The notes beneath the pieces were generated by a model. It worked only from the letters and a program-made list of their open reading frames with translations, did not search any database and was not told the DNA's origin. A program made the position numbers and the translations under genes. Source: Lysinibacillus louembei (GTDB taxonomy: Bacteria; Bacillota; Bacilli; Bacillales_A; Planococcaceae). From it: a stretch of 64,000 nucleotides of DNA. This document shows, in pieces, positions 1 to 10,700 of the stretch; within the stretch, counting starts at the first letter, position 1; each line of letters starts with the position of its first letter. The stretch is taken from NCBI RefSeq assembly GCF_033880585.1, contig NZ_CP137624.1, positions 2,038,001 through 2,102,000 of the forward strand. Reading direction: 5' to 3'.

Positions 1-116
1 AAAAACTAAATTCAAACCAAGTTTACTTTTGGATAATCTTTCACATCACCCCCTACCAACAAACCTCCAAACTTTCCTAACCTGCTCATCGTAATTTGTG
101 GTGTCACACCTTGTAA

Positions 117-574
117 CTAATGCTTTTGATAATCTCCAGCCCAGTCAAAGGGTCTGTTTGCCAACCATTGATAGTTGAATAGTTGTTCCCATGTTTGAAT
201 CACTTCTTTTTGTGGAAATCCTTTTTTCTTAAAATTATCCCATTCATTTTCAGCATATGTAATGGGGCTATTGTTTAAGATGGCATGCCAGACATCGAAT
301 GATGACCATAAAATTTGATTTTCAGGGATGTCTAATTTTAAAATCACCCATCTTTCTCCCTTTCGTGCAAGTGCCTTTTCATTTCGATTAGGTCGTCTTT
401 GCCACAGCCATATAGGGTAGTTTTCCATAGCACAATGAGCGATGCGCTTTTTCATTTGCTCTATCATCCATTCATACGCTTCTGGAAACATCGCAAAATC
501 TTTATGTCCTTCTAGATAGCCTTGTTCACGCATTTTTTATAAAGCTTTTCAGGTTTGACTGTGTATACAAGCAA
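117..574 (-). pseudogene. DUF3841 family protein, frameshifted near its N-terminus
   Basis: The intact reading part starts at an ATG at 533 and gives 138 residues, with the YEWMIEQMKKR and YPIWLW segments I associate with DUF3841, a family of unknown function. The family's usual opening, a short TVQ-like strand, is missing from that frame. It is found one frame away upstream, as VYTVKPEKLYK, starting from a TTG at 574 behind a GGGGGGA ribosome binding site. The two parts join if the run of six A (533-538 on the plus strand) were seven. This is either a real slip in a homopolymer or a sequencing error. No function can be given. Confidence 0.6.
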
Positions 575-694
575 AATAATCCCCCCTATTGTTTTCTCTT
601 ATTGAAATATTTTACACTATTATGCTACTATTTTTGAAACTCTTTTTCTTATCCATACGTAAATATATTAAAAAATACTAGGGAGGCTAAACAG

Positions 695-1060
695 ATGTAT
701 TATGACCCAAACCCTTTAGGAAACGCCATGTTTACAATTGTCCCACTATTAATTATTGGCGTATTTATTTTTATGGTAGTGAAAGGACTTACTCAATGGA
801 GTGCGAACAATAACTCTCCTCGACTTACAGTTCCTGCTACCGTTGTTACGAAAAGAACACAGGTGTCTAGGAATCATCATCATGCAAATGACCATATGCA
901 TTCAACGTCCTCGACTTCGTATTATGTAACATTTCAGTTTGAAAGTGGGGATCGTTCAGAGTTTTCAATGAATGGCTCGGAATATGGGATGCTGGCAGAG
1001 GGGGATATTGGGAAGTTAACTTTTCAGGGAACGCGCTATCTTGGGTTTGAGCGTGTATAA
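695..1060 (+). CDS. DUF2500 family membrane protein
   Basis: This 121-residue protein has one N-terminal membrane segment (about residues 12-30) followed by a small soluble beta domain. The region VPATVVTKRTQVS, a His-rich loop (about residues 61-68), YYVTFQFESGDRSEF and the GDIGKLTFQGTRYLGFE ending fit DUF2500, whose function is unknown. The start is supported by GGGAGG ten bases upstream. It stands alone between the DUF3841 remnant and the helicase gene, so context does not suggest a role. Confidence 0.8.
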   Translation: MYYDPNPLGNAMFTIVPLLIIGVFIFMVVKGLTQWSANNNSPRLTVPATVVTKRTQVSRNHHHANDHMHSTSSTSYYVTFQFESGDRSEFSMNGSEYGMLAEGDIGKLTFQGTRYLGFERV

Positions 1061-1222
1061 TGATAATGTTTTAAATTACTGTAATTTAACTACTAGTCAT
1101 TTATCACTATGTATCTTTTATAAAAAATAAGTTCAGCTAGCCTATATTTTACTTTAACCAATTGAATTCCCCACAAGTTAGTTTAAAATTAAATTCAGGT
1201 AAAGGCTTAAGGGGGAGAGCAA

Positions 1223-3154
1223 ATGATTATTTATGAGGCGGATGTGTCAGAATTTTTAGATGATGTGGCAAATGAAATTATTGTTGATCGCTTATATAAA
1301 GTTTATCAAGAGAAAATAGGGCGCACAACTAGAAGTGAAATTCGCTCATGGGATTATTCATTGCAGCGTATGTCAAACGTGCTACGTGATCGAGAGATTC
1401 CTAAAGATGCAAAGGCGGCAATTGAATTTAAAATCCCGAATACAGGAAAGCGTGTAGATTTTATTATTGCGGGAAACGATGGACAGGATGACCATGCGGT
1501 AATTGTTGAATTAAAGCAATGGGAAGAAATAGAGAAAAATGAGAGATTAGATGCTGTTGTTGTAGAGACATATTTAGGTGGTGCAAAGCGGCAAACAACT
1601 CATCCATCCTATCAAGCTTGGAGCTATGCAAATTTAATCGAAGATTTCAATGAGGATGTTAGAGAACGACCAATTAAGCTCAAACCATGCGCTTATGTAC
1701 ATAATTATTTAGTGCGAGAAAATGATCCAATGTTAGATAGCCACTATGCAGAGCATATTGAAAAAGCACCTGTTTTTCGGAAAGGTGAAGTAGAAAAACT
1801 CCGTCGATTTATTAAGCAATTTATTAAATATGGGGATCAAAACGATATTATAGGTGCAATTGATAGTGGACGTATTAAGCCATCTAAGTCATTACAAGAT
1901 AGCATGGCGGCTATGCTTGAAGGAAATCAAGAATTTGTCATGATTGATGACCAAAAGATTGTCTATGAACAAATATTAGATTATGCTCAAATGTCTATTG
2001 CTAATGATACAAAAGGGGTTTTTATTGTTAAGGGGGGACCAGGTACAGGTAAATCAGTGCTGGCAATTAACTTACTAGTGCAGTTGATTCAAGATGATTA
2101 TTTTGCTATGTATGTGACAAAAAACAGCGCACCGCGTAATGTATATGCGACAAAGCTAAAAGGAACAATGAAAAAGAAAAGCATCGATAATCTTTTCAAA
2201 GGGTCTGGTAGTTTTCATTCAATGGATCAAAATGAGTTAGATATATTGATTGTTGATGAAGCACATCGTTTAAATGAAAAATCAGGCTTATTCAGTAATT
2301 TAGGTGAAAACCAAGTCAAGGAATTAATGAATAGTGCAAAGTTTAGCATATTTTTTATTGATGAGGCGCAACGAGTGACACTGAAAGATATCGGAAGTGT
2401 AGAATTAATTAAAGAATTTGCAAAAGAGTTAGATATAGAGATTTATGAGGGAGAATTAGCTTCTCAATTCCGCTGTGATGGCTCAGATGGCTATATAGCA
2501 TGGTTAGATGATGTGTTAGAAATACGTGAAACGGCAAATGAAAATGACTTAGGGATGGATTATGATATTCAAATATTTGATTCTCCAAATAAGGTACTTC
2601 AGCAAATTAAGAGTAAAAATGAATCTAACAATAAATCAAGATTAGTTGCAGGCTATTGTTGGGAGTGGATATCAGAAGGGAAAAACAATCGTGATGTCCA
2701 TGATATTGTGATTAAAGAACATGATTTCTCTATCAGCTGGAATTTAGGTAATGATATTTGGGCAATTGCTCAAGAATCTGTGGATGAAGCAGGCTGTATT
2801 CATACATGTCAAGGATTGGAGTTTGACTATGTAGGTGTCATCATAGGGGATGATTTGCGTTTTGAGGATGGTAAGGTTATTACGGATTATACAAAGCGAG
2901 CAAAAACGGATCAGTCAATTAAGGGCATTAAAAAGAGAATGAAGGAAAATCCAGAAGCGGCTACAAAGGAAGTAGATGCAATTATTCGAAATACATATAG
3001 AACGCTTATGACGCGTGGACAAAAGGGGTGCTATGTGTATTGTACAGATAAAGAGTTAGCAAAATACTTGAAAATAAGATTAGGAAGAGTATATAGACAG
3101 CAAAATGAAGTTAGAGAAATGCTAGTTGCTGAGGAGAAAGTAGAATATAACTAA
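1223..3154 (+). CDS. DUF2075 helicase-like ATPase with N-terminal PD-(D/E)XK-like nuclease domain
   Basis: This 643-residue protein belongs to the DUF2075 group of superfamily 1 helicase-like ATPases. The Walker A motif GGPGTGKS lies near residue 271 and the Walker B motif LIVDEAHR near residue 344. The late motifs TCQGLEFDYVGVI (about 527) and the YRTLMTRG segment (about 590) are typical of SF1 helicases. The N-terminus holds RVDF followed by VIVELKQW (D79, E96, K98), a D...ExK pattern like a PD-(D/E)XK nuclease. It therefore probably binds or cuts nucleic acid using ATP. It starts behind GGGGGAG and sits beside known defence genes, so a role in defence or mobile-element control is likely but not shown. 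Confidence 0.8.
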   Translation: MIIYEADVSEFLDDVANEIIVDRLYKVYQEKIGRTTRSEIRSWDYSLQRMSNVLRDREIPKDAKAAIEFKIPNTGKRVDFIIAGNDGQDDHAVIVELKQWEEIEKNERLDAVVVETYLGGAKRQTTHPSYQAWSYANLIEDFNEDVRERPIKLKPCAYVHNYLVRENDPMLDSHYAEHIEKAPVFRKGEVEKLRRFIKQFIKYGDQNDIIGAIDSGRIKPSKSLQDSMAAMLEGNQEFVMIDDQKIVYEQILDYAQMSIANDTKGVFIVKGGPGTGKSVLAINLLVQLIQDDYFAMYVTKNSAPRNVYATKLKGTMKKKSIDNLFKGSGSFHSMDQNELDILIVDEAHRLNEKSGLFSNLGENQVKELMNSAKFSIFFIDEAQRVTLKDIGSVELIKEFAKELDIEIYEGELASQFRCDGSDGYIAWLDDVLEIRETANENDLGMDYDIQIFDSPNKVLQQIKSKNESNNKSRLVAGYCWEWISEGKNNRDVHDIVIKEHDFSISWNLGNDIWAIAQESVDEAGCIHTCQGLEFDYVGVIIGDDLRFEDGKVITDYTKRAKTDQSIKGIKKRMKENPEAATKEVDAIIRNTYRTLMTRGQKGCYVYCTDKELAKYLKIRLGRVYRQQNEVREMLVAEEKVEYN

Positions 3155-3330
3155 ATAGTTTTAAGTGTATAAAACAGAAGCCTGAATAATTAAGTTTGTT
3201 TGGGTTTTATTATGGTTAATTTATTTCCCCATCCTTTTAATAATTATAAAAAATCATGCTTTAATTACCACTTTACAAGAACTAACGTTCGTGTTAATTT
3301 GTAGTTATTAATGATAAGGAGGGCTTAAAA

Positions 3331-4335
3331 ATGAAAATAACTGAGGAGCTACGACAATATTATTTACCATATTTCCAAACGATGAAAGACTTAGAGAAAG
3401 CATTATTTTTTGAGGATTCAGCATTAAATCAAAAGAAAGCCTTTGCTTTTATAAAAAGTGCTGCAGAGAAGAGTTTAATAAGCTCTATTCGATATACAAA
3501 AGAAGCAACAGGTGTTATTTCTACAAATAAGTATGAAGTTCATTTTGCTGTTTTACCATCAGGAGATTTGGTTTATTATACTGTCAATAAAAATACTAAG
3601 AAAAAAGGAAATTATCATCGAGTAATGCAGCTAGAATCTATTTATAATCATCTAACAAAACTAGGAGTTATAAATGAAAGCACGGGATTTTTCGATATTT
3701 TGAATGATATGGTTTTTGGTGAAGCTGTGCTAAAGTCATCTTTCATGCAAAAAGCTTCAAATGTAGATTCAATTACAAATGAGGATGGATGGAGTTCTAT
3801 TTCAATAACTTCCTCAATGACTGTTGATTTGGAATTTCCCATACTAAATGGGAGTTCTCAGATAGTGCTTAATATGGAGGATAAGGAGATAAGAGTAGGG
3901 TACATTCATTTTAGAATTTATAATTCGTATCAATTAAGTAGATTTGAATTATTGGATGCGGCAGATGCTTTATCAGGCGATGAAGAATGGCTAATGTCTG
4001 CCTTTCTTGATGCATTTGAAGAAGAGATTGAAGAATGGTCACCTAAGTGTCTTACACTGGACAGAATTTTAGTAGAACCTGTTTATAGAAATAAAGGTTA
4101 TGGAAAATTAGCGATAAAAGAATTAGTTAAATTATGTGAAATTTTGGGTGTTGACTATATTGTTTTAAAACCATCACCAGTAGAAGAAGCTGATTTTAGT
4201 GATAAAGCTAAAGCACAACGAAAAGAAGACATTAAGAGATTAGTTTCTTTTTATGATCAGCTTGGATTTGACATTTATTCTTTAAATGAAGAAGAGCCGT
4301 TTATGGTTTTGAATGTAAATGAACAATGTGAATAA
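3331..4335 (+). CDS. Protein with C-terminal GNAT acetyltransferase domain
   Basis: The 334-residue product has an N-terminal region (about 1-170) that I do not recognise and a C-terminal GNAT fold. The acetyl-CoA binding motif is visible as VEPVYRNKGYGKLAI near residues 249-262, with the R/Q-x-x-G-x-G/A pattern in its RNKGYG form. The end of the domain (LVSFYDQLGF) also fits GNAT. The start has a clear AAGGAGG site. It lies between the DUF2075 gene and the Wadjet operon in the same direction, but a 13-base inverted repeat separates it from jetD. The substrate is unknown. A toxin-type tRNA acetyltransferase is possible but unsupported, as no antitoxin gene is adjacent. Confidence 0.65.
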   Translation: MKITEELRQYYLPYFQTMKDLEKALFFEDSALNQKKAFAFIKSAAEKSLISSIRYTKEATGVISTNKYEVHFAVLPSGDLVYYTVNKNTKKKGNYHRVMQLESIYNHLTKLGVINESTGFFDILNDMVFGEAVLKSSFMQKASNVDSITNEDGWSSISITSSMTVDLEFPILNGSSQIVLNMEDKEIRVGYIHFRIYNSYQLSRFELLDAADALSGDEEWLMSAFLDAFEEEIEEWSPKCLTLDRILVEPVYRNKGYGKLAIKELVKLCEILGVDYIVLKPSPVEEADFSDKAKAQRKEDIKRLVSFYDQLGFDIYSLNEEEPFMVLNVNEQCE

Positions 4336-4343
4336 AATGATAC

Positions 4344-4399
4344 AATAAGAAACAAAGGGGCTTTGAAATAATAAAAATAGTACCATTTTGTTTCTTATT
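4344..4399. terminator. Long inverted repeat between GNAT gene and jetD
   Basis: Two perfect 13-base arms (4344-4356 and 4387-4399) flank a 30-base loop. The structure follows the GNAT stop codon by 8 bases and precedes the jetD start by 70. It could stop upstream transcription, although no strong T-run follows. An extended -10 element (TG then one base then TATACT, 4436-4444) just downstream can serve as the Wadjet operon promoter. Confidence 0.45.
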
Positions 4400-4468
4400 C
4401 TTCAAATAACCCAAATACCATCATTCCTCAATCTTTGCTATACTAATAAACAAACTGGAGGGGGCAAC

Positions 4469-5503
4469 ATGAAAGACCAACTACTTCAATTTAAAAAAGC
4501 ATTTATCAAATTAGCTGAATTAGAGCAGATTGTCGGAAGGCCTGAGACGTATGAGCAGTTTGCAGCAATTGTGCAAGATTTAGTGAATGAGCAGTTATTA
4601 CAGCCTGTGAGAAATTCAGGGAACCCTCCGCAATCTCCTCAACTCTACTACAAATATAAGATTTTGAAGCATTCTGTGAAGAAAGAGCTTCGAGAGACGA
4701 TTGAACGCTTGCAATTAACACTACATGAGCGCATTTCTTTAGATGCATATTACCGCCTTACACAAACTCAGCTTGAACAGGATTTACCATACATTGAGAA
4801 AATACATACATATTTAATGGCAGAAGGGTTACCAATATTATCAGTGCCAGCGCCAGAGCGAAGTCAACAGATTATGGGTGATGAAAAATGGATTCAATAT
4901 AAAGGGGGACGGCGTCTATTAGAGCGACTCAGCTTATGGGCAGATATGCAAATTGTCGATGTAAAAGAGCCGCTGCGATTTGCGCTGAACCCGCAAAATA
5001 TTGGACGGTCAACTCATTACCATTTAATTGTAGAAAATAAAACGACTTATGAGGCGTTATTGCCAGCACTTTCAGCAACTTGCTTTACGACATTAATATA
5101 TGGAGCAGGCTTTGAAATTGTTGGGAGCTTGAGCTTGTTTCCAAAGCAGCTGCCATTACCATATGCCAACCACATATTTTATTACTTTGGCGATATTGAT
5201 TTTGCAGGCATATCGATTTGGTATTTATTGAATAAACAGCAGCCTGTGGAGCTAGCAACGCCATTTTATGAAGCGGCACTTACTGATTTAGGGAAGCCAA
5301 TATCTAAAAAGCAATTAATTGATGAAGAAGCGATTCAGGCATTTATGGAACGATTACATGAAGAGGCAAAGATGCAGTGTCAGCAATTAGTTGAACAGCG
5401 CTATTATGTGTCTCAAGAAGTGCTAACGACAGCGGAGCTACAGCAAATATGGCAGCGAATGAGTGCGGAATTAGTGGGGGATGCCAATGGAATGGAGTTT
5501 TGA
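4469..5503 (+). CDS. jetD: Wadjet system protein JetD (Toprim-type nuclease subunit)
   Basis: JetD is the DNA-cleaving subunit of Wadjet, which recognises and cuts small closed circular DNA such as plasmids. The 344-residue product has an N-terminal helical region and a C-terminal Toprim-like domain of the DUF2220 type. The metal-binding residues are visible as VENKT (E near 189) and FGDIDFAG (DxD near 240). I chose the ATG at 4469 because it follows GGAGGGGG by 4-5 bases; the frame is open for 27 codons upstream. Here jetD is the first gene of the operon and overlaps jetA by 17 bases, so the four proteins are probably co-translated. Confidence 0.85.
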   Translation: MKDQLLQFKKAFIKLAELEQIVGRPETYEQFAAIVQDLVNEQLLQPVRNSGNPPQSPQLYYKYKILKHSVKKELRETIERLQLTLHERISLDAYYRLTQTQLEQDLPYIEKIHTYLMAEGLPILSVPAPERSQQIMGDEKWIQYKGGRRLLERLSLWADMQIVDVKEPLRFALNPQNIGRSTHYHLIVENKTTYEALLPALSATCFTTLIYGAGFEIVGSLSLFPKQLPLPYANHIFYYFGDIDFAGISIWYLLNKQQPVELATPFYEAALTDLGKPISKKQLIDEEAIQAFMERLHEEAKMQCQQLVEQRYYVSQEVLTTAELQQIWQRMSAELVGDANGMEF

Positions 5504-6977
5504 TATTACGACAGGCTTGAGAGAGCGTATGCGGCGTATTTATTTGTTTGAGCCGTTGCATGAGCTTGCAGCGAAGCAACAAAAGGATGATGATGGGCAA
5601 GATATTGATATGCGGATGCTTGGTTTGTTGACATTGCTTTATTTTTTTGAAATGAAGCTTATGCGTGAGTCGAAAGTCGGGATAGAGGAGGCAGCGAATT
5701 ATTTGCGACCGCTTATTCAGAAACGCTATAACGTTGCCGATGAGCGAGTGCATACGTTGTTATTAGCTGTTAAAGAAATTTTTCGACCAGCGAAGGGGCT
5801 TTATAAAACGTATTCCTTTTACAATTGGGAAACAGAAAAGGTGGAGGAGATTCCTTTTTCCTTTTTGAAAACAGATTTTTTTGATGTGAAGGAAAATCGG
5901 CAATATTACCAATTAGACGATGATGGCTTGGAGCTTATTTTTGCAACAAAGGAGTATTTTCAGGAGTTCCAACTGTCGATTCATCAGTTGATGCTACGCA
6001 AGCTGTTGGAGAAAGGCGAGCTACAAGGGGCGTTACGGCAAATTAATGAGATGCGCATGGATGTGGAGCAGCTGCACGAGCGAATGGAGAAGCTATCACA
6101 TGAGATTAAGCGTAACATTATTAATATGGAGACCCAGCAGCGTTTTATGGAAGTACTGCAAGATCGCAATTTACGTTTGCAGCGTGAAAATACCGAATTT
6201 GAGGAGCTGCATAAATTTATTGTTGATGCGAAAAAGGCATCCGAATCGACAACGAATGAGGAGGATATGCGCGCTTTTCGAATGCTGATGAAAATTGAGG
6301 AGGCACTGATGGCTGTGCATGAGCAGCATCGCGCGTTGTTAACCCATAGCTTAAAGCTTAAGCAGGAGGCGCTTGAGGCAGCAGAGCAGTCGCTTTATAG
6401 CATCGGGGTAGATAATTTTAACTTTGATCAAGAAATTGTTTCGGAAATTGTTAGTACGCCGTTGCCACTTGAGTCGATGAAAGGAATTTTAGCGCCATTT
6501 TTAAAAGTTGGGCATAAAAAAATGTGGTCATTGCTAACTATTTTTAGTGCGCAATCGTGGTCAGAGGAAGAGCAAAGTGCTGAGTTGGCACGCTATGAGG
6601 AAATTATCGAGGAAGAGAAGCGGGAGCAGTATGCGAAGCAAATAAGGACATTATATGGAGCTTATATGAAGTCAATGCTTGCCTTTGCCGAAGGGCATCA
6701 AAGCTGGACAGTGCAGGGCTGGCTTGAGCATATAAAAGAAAAGAATGATTTTTCATTGGATGCACGCTACCTTTATGATTTTTTACTGCTTTGTCATCAC
6801 CGCTCACCTCTCTATAAAGATAGCAACAATGCAGATGAGCAATCGTTGCATTTGTTGATAGAGGTAACAAGTTTACTTGGCGACCGTCAATTAGTGATTG
6901 AAGAATTACCGAATATATTGCAACCTACGAAGCGTTATTCGATTCAAAATCTACAATTCAAATGGCAGGAGGGATAA
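5487..6977 (+). CDS. jetA: Wadjet system protein JetA (MukF-like kleisin)
   Basis: This 496-residue protein is the kleisin-like subunit that bridges the JetC heads. It begins with a winged-helix-like region (about 1-130) and has a long central coiled coil (about 185-310, rich in Glu, Gln, Met and Leu), which fits the MukF-like JetA family (DUF5716 type). An ATG at 5481 is also in frame, but it directly abuts the GTGGGGG Shine-Dalgarno sequence. The ATG at 5487 is correctly spaced. Assignment rests on the tail-to-head order with jetD, jetB and jetC as well as on the sequence. Confidence 0.8.
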   Translation: MEWSFDITTGLRERMRRIYLFEPLHELAAKQQKDDDGQDIDMRMLGLLTLLYFFEMKLMRESKVGIEEAANYLRPLIQKRYNVADERVHTLLLAVKEIFRPAKGLYKTYSFYNWETEKVEEIPFSFLKTDFFDVKENRQYYQLDDDGLELIFATKEYFQEFQLSIHQLMLRKLLEKGELQGALRQINEMRMDVEQLHERMEKLSHEIKRNIINMETQQRFMEVLQDRNLRLQRENTEFEELHKFIVDAKKASESTTNEEDMRAFRMLMKIEEALMAVHEQHRALLTHSLKLKQEALEAAEQSLYSIGVDNFNFDQEIVSEIVSTPLPLESMKGILAPFLKVGHKKMWSLLTIFSAQSWSEEEQSAELARYEEIIEEEKREQYAKQIRTLYGAYMKSMLAFAEGHQSWTVQGWLEHIKEKNDFSLDARYLYDFLLLCHHRSPLYKDSNNADEQSLHLLIEVTSLLGDRQLVIEELPNILQPTKRYSIQNLQFKWQEG

Positions 6978-6978
6978 T

Positions 6979-7719
6979 ATGCTATATCAACAAGAGAAAG
7001 TAGAGCGAGCCTTTGAGATGTACAGCGAGCTGGCAATGGAAGGGCGTGTGACAGGAGAAGCTGTCCGCTTATTTAAAATTGATACTGACTTTCGAGCTTT
7101 AGTTGAGATGTTTTGTAAAAAAGTACAGGCCATTTGTATTGAAGTAGGTGATGAGGTGTTGCTTGTGCCTGAAACGAGGCTATCACCATTCCATGTAACA
7201 AACGAAGCGTTAAAGCGTGAATATTTTAAAACAAAAGGTCGCAATGAGGATTTATATTTAATGTATTTTGCAACGATTTGTGTGATTGGAGAGTTTTATA
7301 ATGCCTTTCATTCCATCCATCCAACGCGCCCGTTTATTACAATTGAAGAGTGGATTCAAGCGATTGATCGTCGGATGGCAACATTGCGTGAATATGATGA
7401 GGAAACATTGAAGGAGAAGGAAAAGCAGTATTCCTATCGTTGGCATATGCTGTTAGAAAAATGGGACGGGCTTGATGATGTCAAGGAAACAGCAAAGCGC
7501 CAAAGCGCCAATACGATGAGTAGAGTAAGTTTTTTACATACAACATGTCGCTTTTTGCGTGATGAAGAAATATTGATTGAAACAGGTATCGGTGAATTTG
7601 AGCTGACCGAAAAAGCGAAAGTCATTATCGGAAATTATTTTATGGATTCAGAATATAATCGAGGAATTATCGCCTTTTTATATAGCATGAAGGAGGAAGA
7701 CGATGCCGACCATTACTAA
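6979..7719 (+). CDS. jetB: Wadjet system protein JetB (MukE-like)
   Basis: The 246-residue product is the MukE-like (KITE) subunit that binds the JetA kleisin. It is a helical protein with a C-terminal winged-helix-like stretch (FELTEKAKVIIGNYF, about residues 205-220), similar to the DUF6063 family found between jetA and jetC. I placed the start at the ATG at 6979, which follows GGAGGG and comes directly after the jetA stop; the frame is open upstream but lacks a ribosome site. It overlaps jetC by 17 bases. Confidence 0.78.
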   Translation: MLYQQEKVERAFEMYSELAMEGRVTGEAVRLFKIDTDFRALVEMFCKKVQAICIEVGDEVLLVPETRLSPFHVTNEALKREYFKTKGRNEDLYLMYFATICVIGEFYNAFHSIHPTRPFITIEEWIQAIDRRMATLREYDEETLKEKEKQYSYRWHMLLEKWDGLDDVKETAKRQSANTMSRVSFLHTTCRFLRDEEILIETGIGEFELTEKAKVIIGNYFMDSEYNRGIIAFLYSMKEEDDADHY

Positions 7720-10700
7720 AATTCGTTTTGCTAATGTCATTTATGAGCAAGGCTCAAAGCGCTATCATGATGAAACATTTCAATTTAACACGCATAATGG
7801 AGCGATTTTATTAGAAAATGGCGGAGGTAAGACCGTATTTATTCAAGCGGCGATGCAGGCAATTATTCCGCATGCCACTGTTGCTAATCGCCAAATTAAA
7901 GAAACCTTTTATTTAGAGGAAGGACCTGCACATATTGCAATTGAATGGCTGCTGAACGAGCGACCACGCCAATATGTCGTGACAGCTGTTACCCTTTATA
8001 CAAAAAATAATAAAGTAGAATCGCTACGTTATGTTTATGAATATGGTGAGGGCGATAAGCATGCTATTGATGCGATACCTTTTACGAAGCGAGAAGCGGG
8101 GATGCAATATCCGGCAAGCAAGGATGATATGCAGCTTTATTTTCAAGGAATTGTACAGCAAACGCCGATGCGCGCAAAGCTTTTTCCACAGTCGATTAAG
8201 GCCTTCACCGATTATTTAGAGAGCAATTATTTTATCATTCGTGAAGAATGGGAAAATATGGTTGTTATGAATAGCGCAGAAGGCGGCATTGAAAAGGTTT
8301 TTGAGGAGTGCAAAGGGACGCAGGAGTTATTTGATCGTTTGTTGATTCCTTCTGTTGAAAATGCCGATAAGCATTTCAATCCGCTTAGTATGGCTGATCA
8401 GTTTGAAAAACAGCGCAGCAATTTAAAAAAGTATAAAGAGTTTAATGAAAAGAAAATTGAATACTATGCCATGCAGGAGCGTATGGAGCAATATGTGCAT
8501 AAATTCCGAGTTTATAATGATGCCTTGGTGAACTATAGGGAACAGCAGCAACAGGCGGTAGCATATGTTCACTACTTGCAGCAACAGCGAGAGCAGGCGG
8601 AGAAAGATGTGAAATTGATTGAAGAACAGCTTGCCGATTTGAAAAATGTACAGCAACAGCTTGTGCAGCGTCAGCAAGCATTAACGATTTATAAGGAGCA
8701 GGACAAGCAACGACAGCTACAAGAAGAGTTAATTGTAGCTGAAGAAAAATTCAATCAAATTGAAAGCAAGCTCAAGGTACGTCAGCTTGACAAAGCTTCA
8801 TTAGAATATGCAATAGATGCAGAAAAGCTGAAGCAAGCGGAGGAAACGATTGCCCATGCGCGTGTACTATTGCAGCAAGAAAATGAAAAAGAGGATATTG
8901 ATGATTTACAAAATGAGCTAGAGCTGTACAAAGGGCAATGGCTTTATTTATTAGAAGTAAAAAAAGAAAAGCTACAAAATAAATTAGCTGCAACAACACG
9001 TGATATCCAAAAGCTAAAGAATGAGGAGCTTGAAATTACCTCAAATTTAGAGAAGACACGCGAGGATATGCAAGAGGCGAGCAAGCGTGTAACAAAAAAT
9101 GACACATTGATTCAAGAAAAATCGAAGCAATTAACACAGTTAAAGCGTAAGCTAGTAGCGCATGAAAATGAGCAAGTAGAGGATTTATTAAAGCAATGGA
9201 TTGGGCGTGCCACACAATTAGAGCAGACAAGCCATGAGCATGAGAAACATTTGAAGGTACTGGAGCAGCAAGCGGTGGAACAGCAACAAATGAGCAAGCT
9301 GTTAGTAGAGAAACAAGTAGACTTAGAGAAGAAAATTAGTGTACTTGACCACCAACTACAGTCATTTGAGGAAGAGGAAGCATCAGTGAAAGCTCGTCTA
9401 CAAACGATCTTGCATCAAATGAGCATGACTGCACGCATTTATGACCGCGCGATGAGCTACACAAACCAGCTACAGGAAAAAATAACGCAGTTACAAGCCG
9501 ACCATGCAGAAAAATTAGTTGTGGAGCGTAAAGCGAGGCGTTATTTGGATGACTATGGCGGGCAAAGCCAATTTTTTGCTGAGCCATATTTAGCTGAGCA
9601 AATCCAGCATTGGTCACAGTTTACACATATTCAAACAGGTGTTGATTATTTGCAATCATTAGAAGAAGCAATTGATGTGCAGCATATTGCCTACCCATTT
9701 TGGGCGATAACGCTTATTACAACTGCAAATGAAAGGCAGGCATTGATTGATAAAGTGCATGTGCTGGCAGATAAGCTAACAACACCAATTGTTGTGTTAA
9801 CACGTGAAGAGGCAAAACAGCTTGTACAAGGTGAGCCATTTGATGAGGCATGGATTGCTCCGTTATTTTGGCGAGAGCATGTAGATAAATCTGCGTTTTT
9901 ACAATGGAAGCAAAGCGCAACAGCAGAAGCGAGCTTTGTGGAAAAAGAGCGTAAGGAAATCGAAAAAAAGCTATCAGACGTGGAGCAAGCTTATACGACG
10001 CTGACAACATTTCTTGAAAAATATCCATATGAGCATTTTAAGCAGTTAAATGAGCAACACTTTGAGGCAAAGGAAGCGCATAGTAAGGCTGCATATGATT
10101 TACGTCAAGTAGAGCAAAAAATAGCAGAAACCGAAACAACGAAAAAGCAAATAGAACAATTATTACAGCAAGAAAAAGAGGAGCTGCGCAATTTAAATTT
10201 CGAGCGTATTCCGAATGCGCAGGAGTATCAGCATGTTCACAAGCAAATCGAGCCATTACAGGCACAGAGGAAAATCGATGAAGTAGAAGTGACCCGCTTA
10301 GTGCAAGTTGTGCAGCAGCTTTCGCAAAATAAAGATAATTTACAGCAGCAATGGCTTGATATGACATCAGAAAAGCTAAATATTGAGCACAGTATCATGC
10401 ATGAAATTGAACAGCACGAAATTTACCAGCAGCGAGCAGCATTAACGGCACGTGCTACGACATTGTCTGAGCATGCATTGAAGCTAGAGGTGACACGTAT
10501 AGAGGAAGCGCTCAAGAAAATGTCCGCAACGATTCAGCAATTGCAGGAGCGAATTGATACGCATGAAAAACTAGTGCGAGATTATCGCGATTCGCTTGAG
10601 CGCAAGCTTGCGGAACATCCAGCATTGGATAAACAAATAGCTTTACCAGTCCAACCTGAGGGGATGCTAAAGCAACTTCAACAAGAAATGAATCGTTTAA

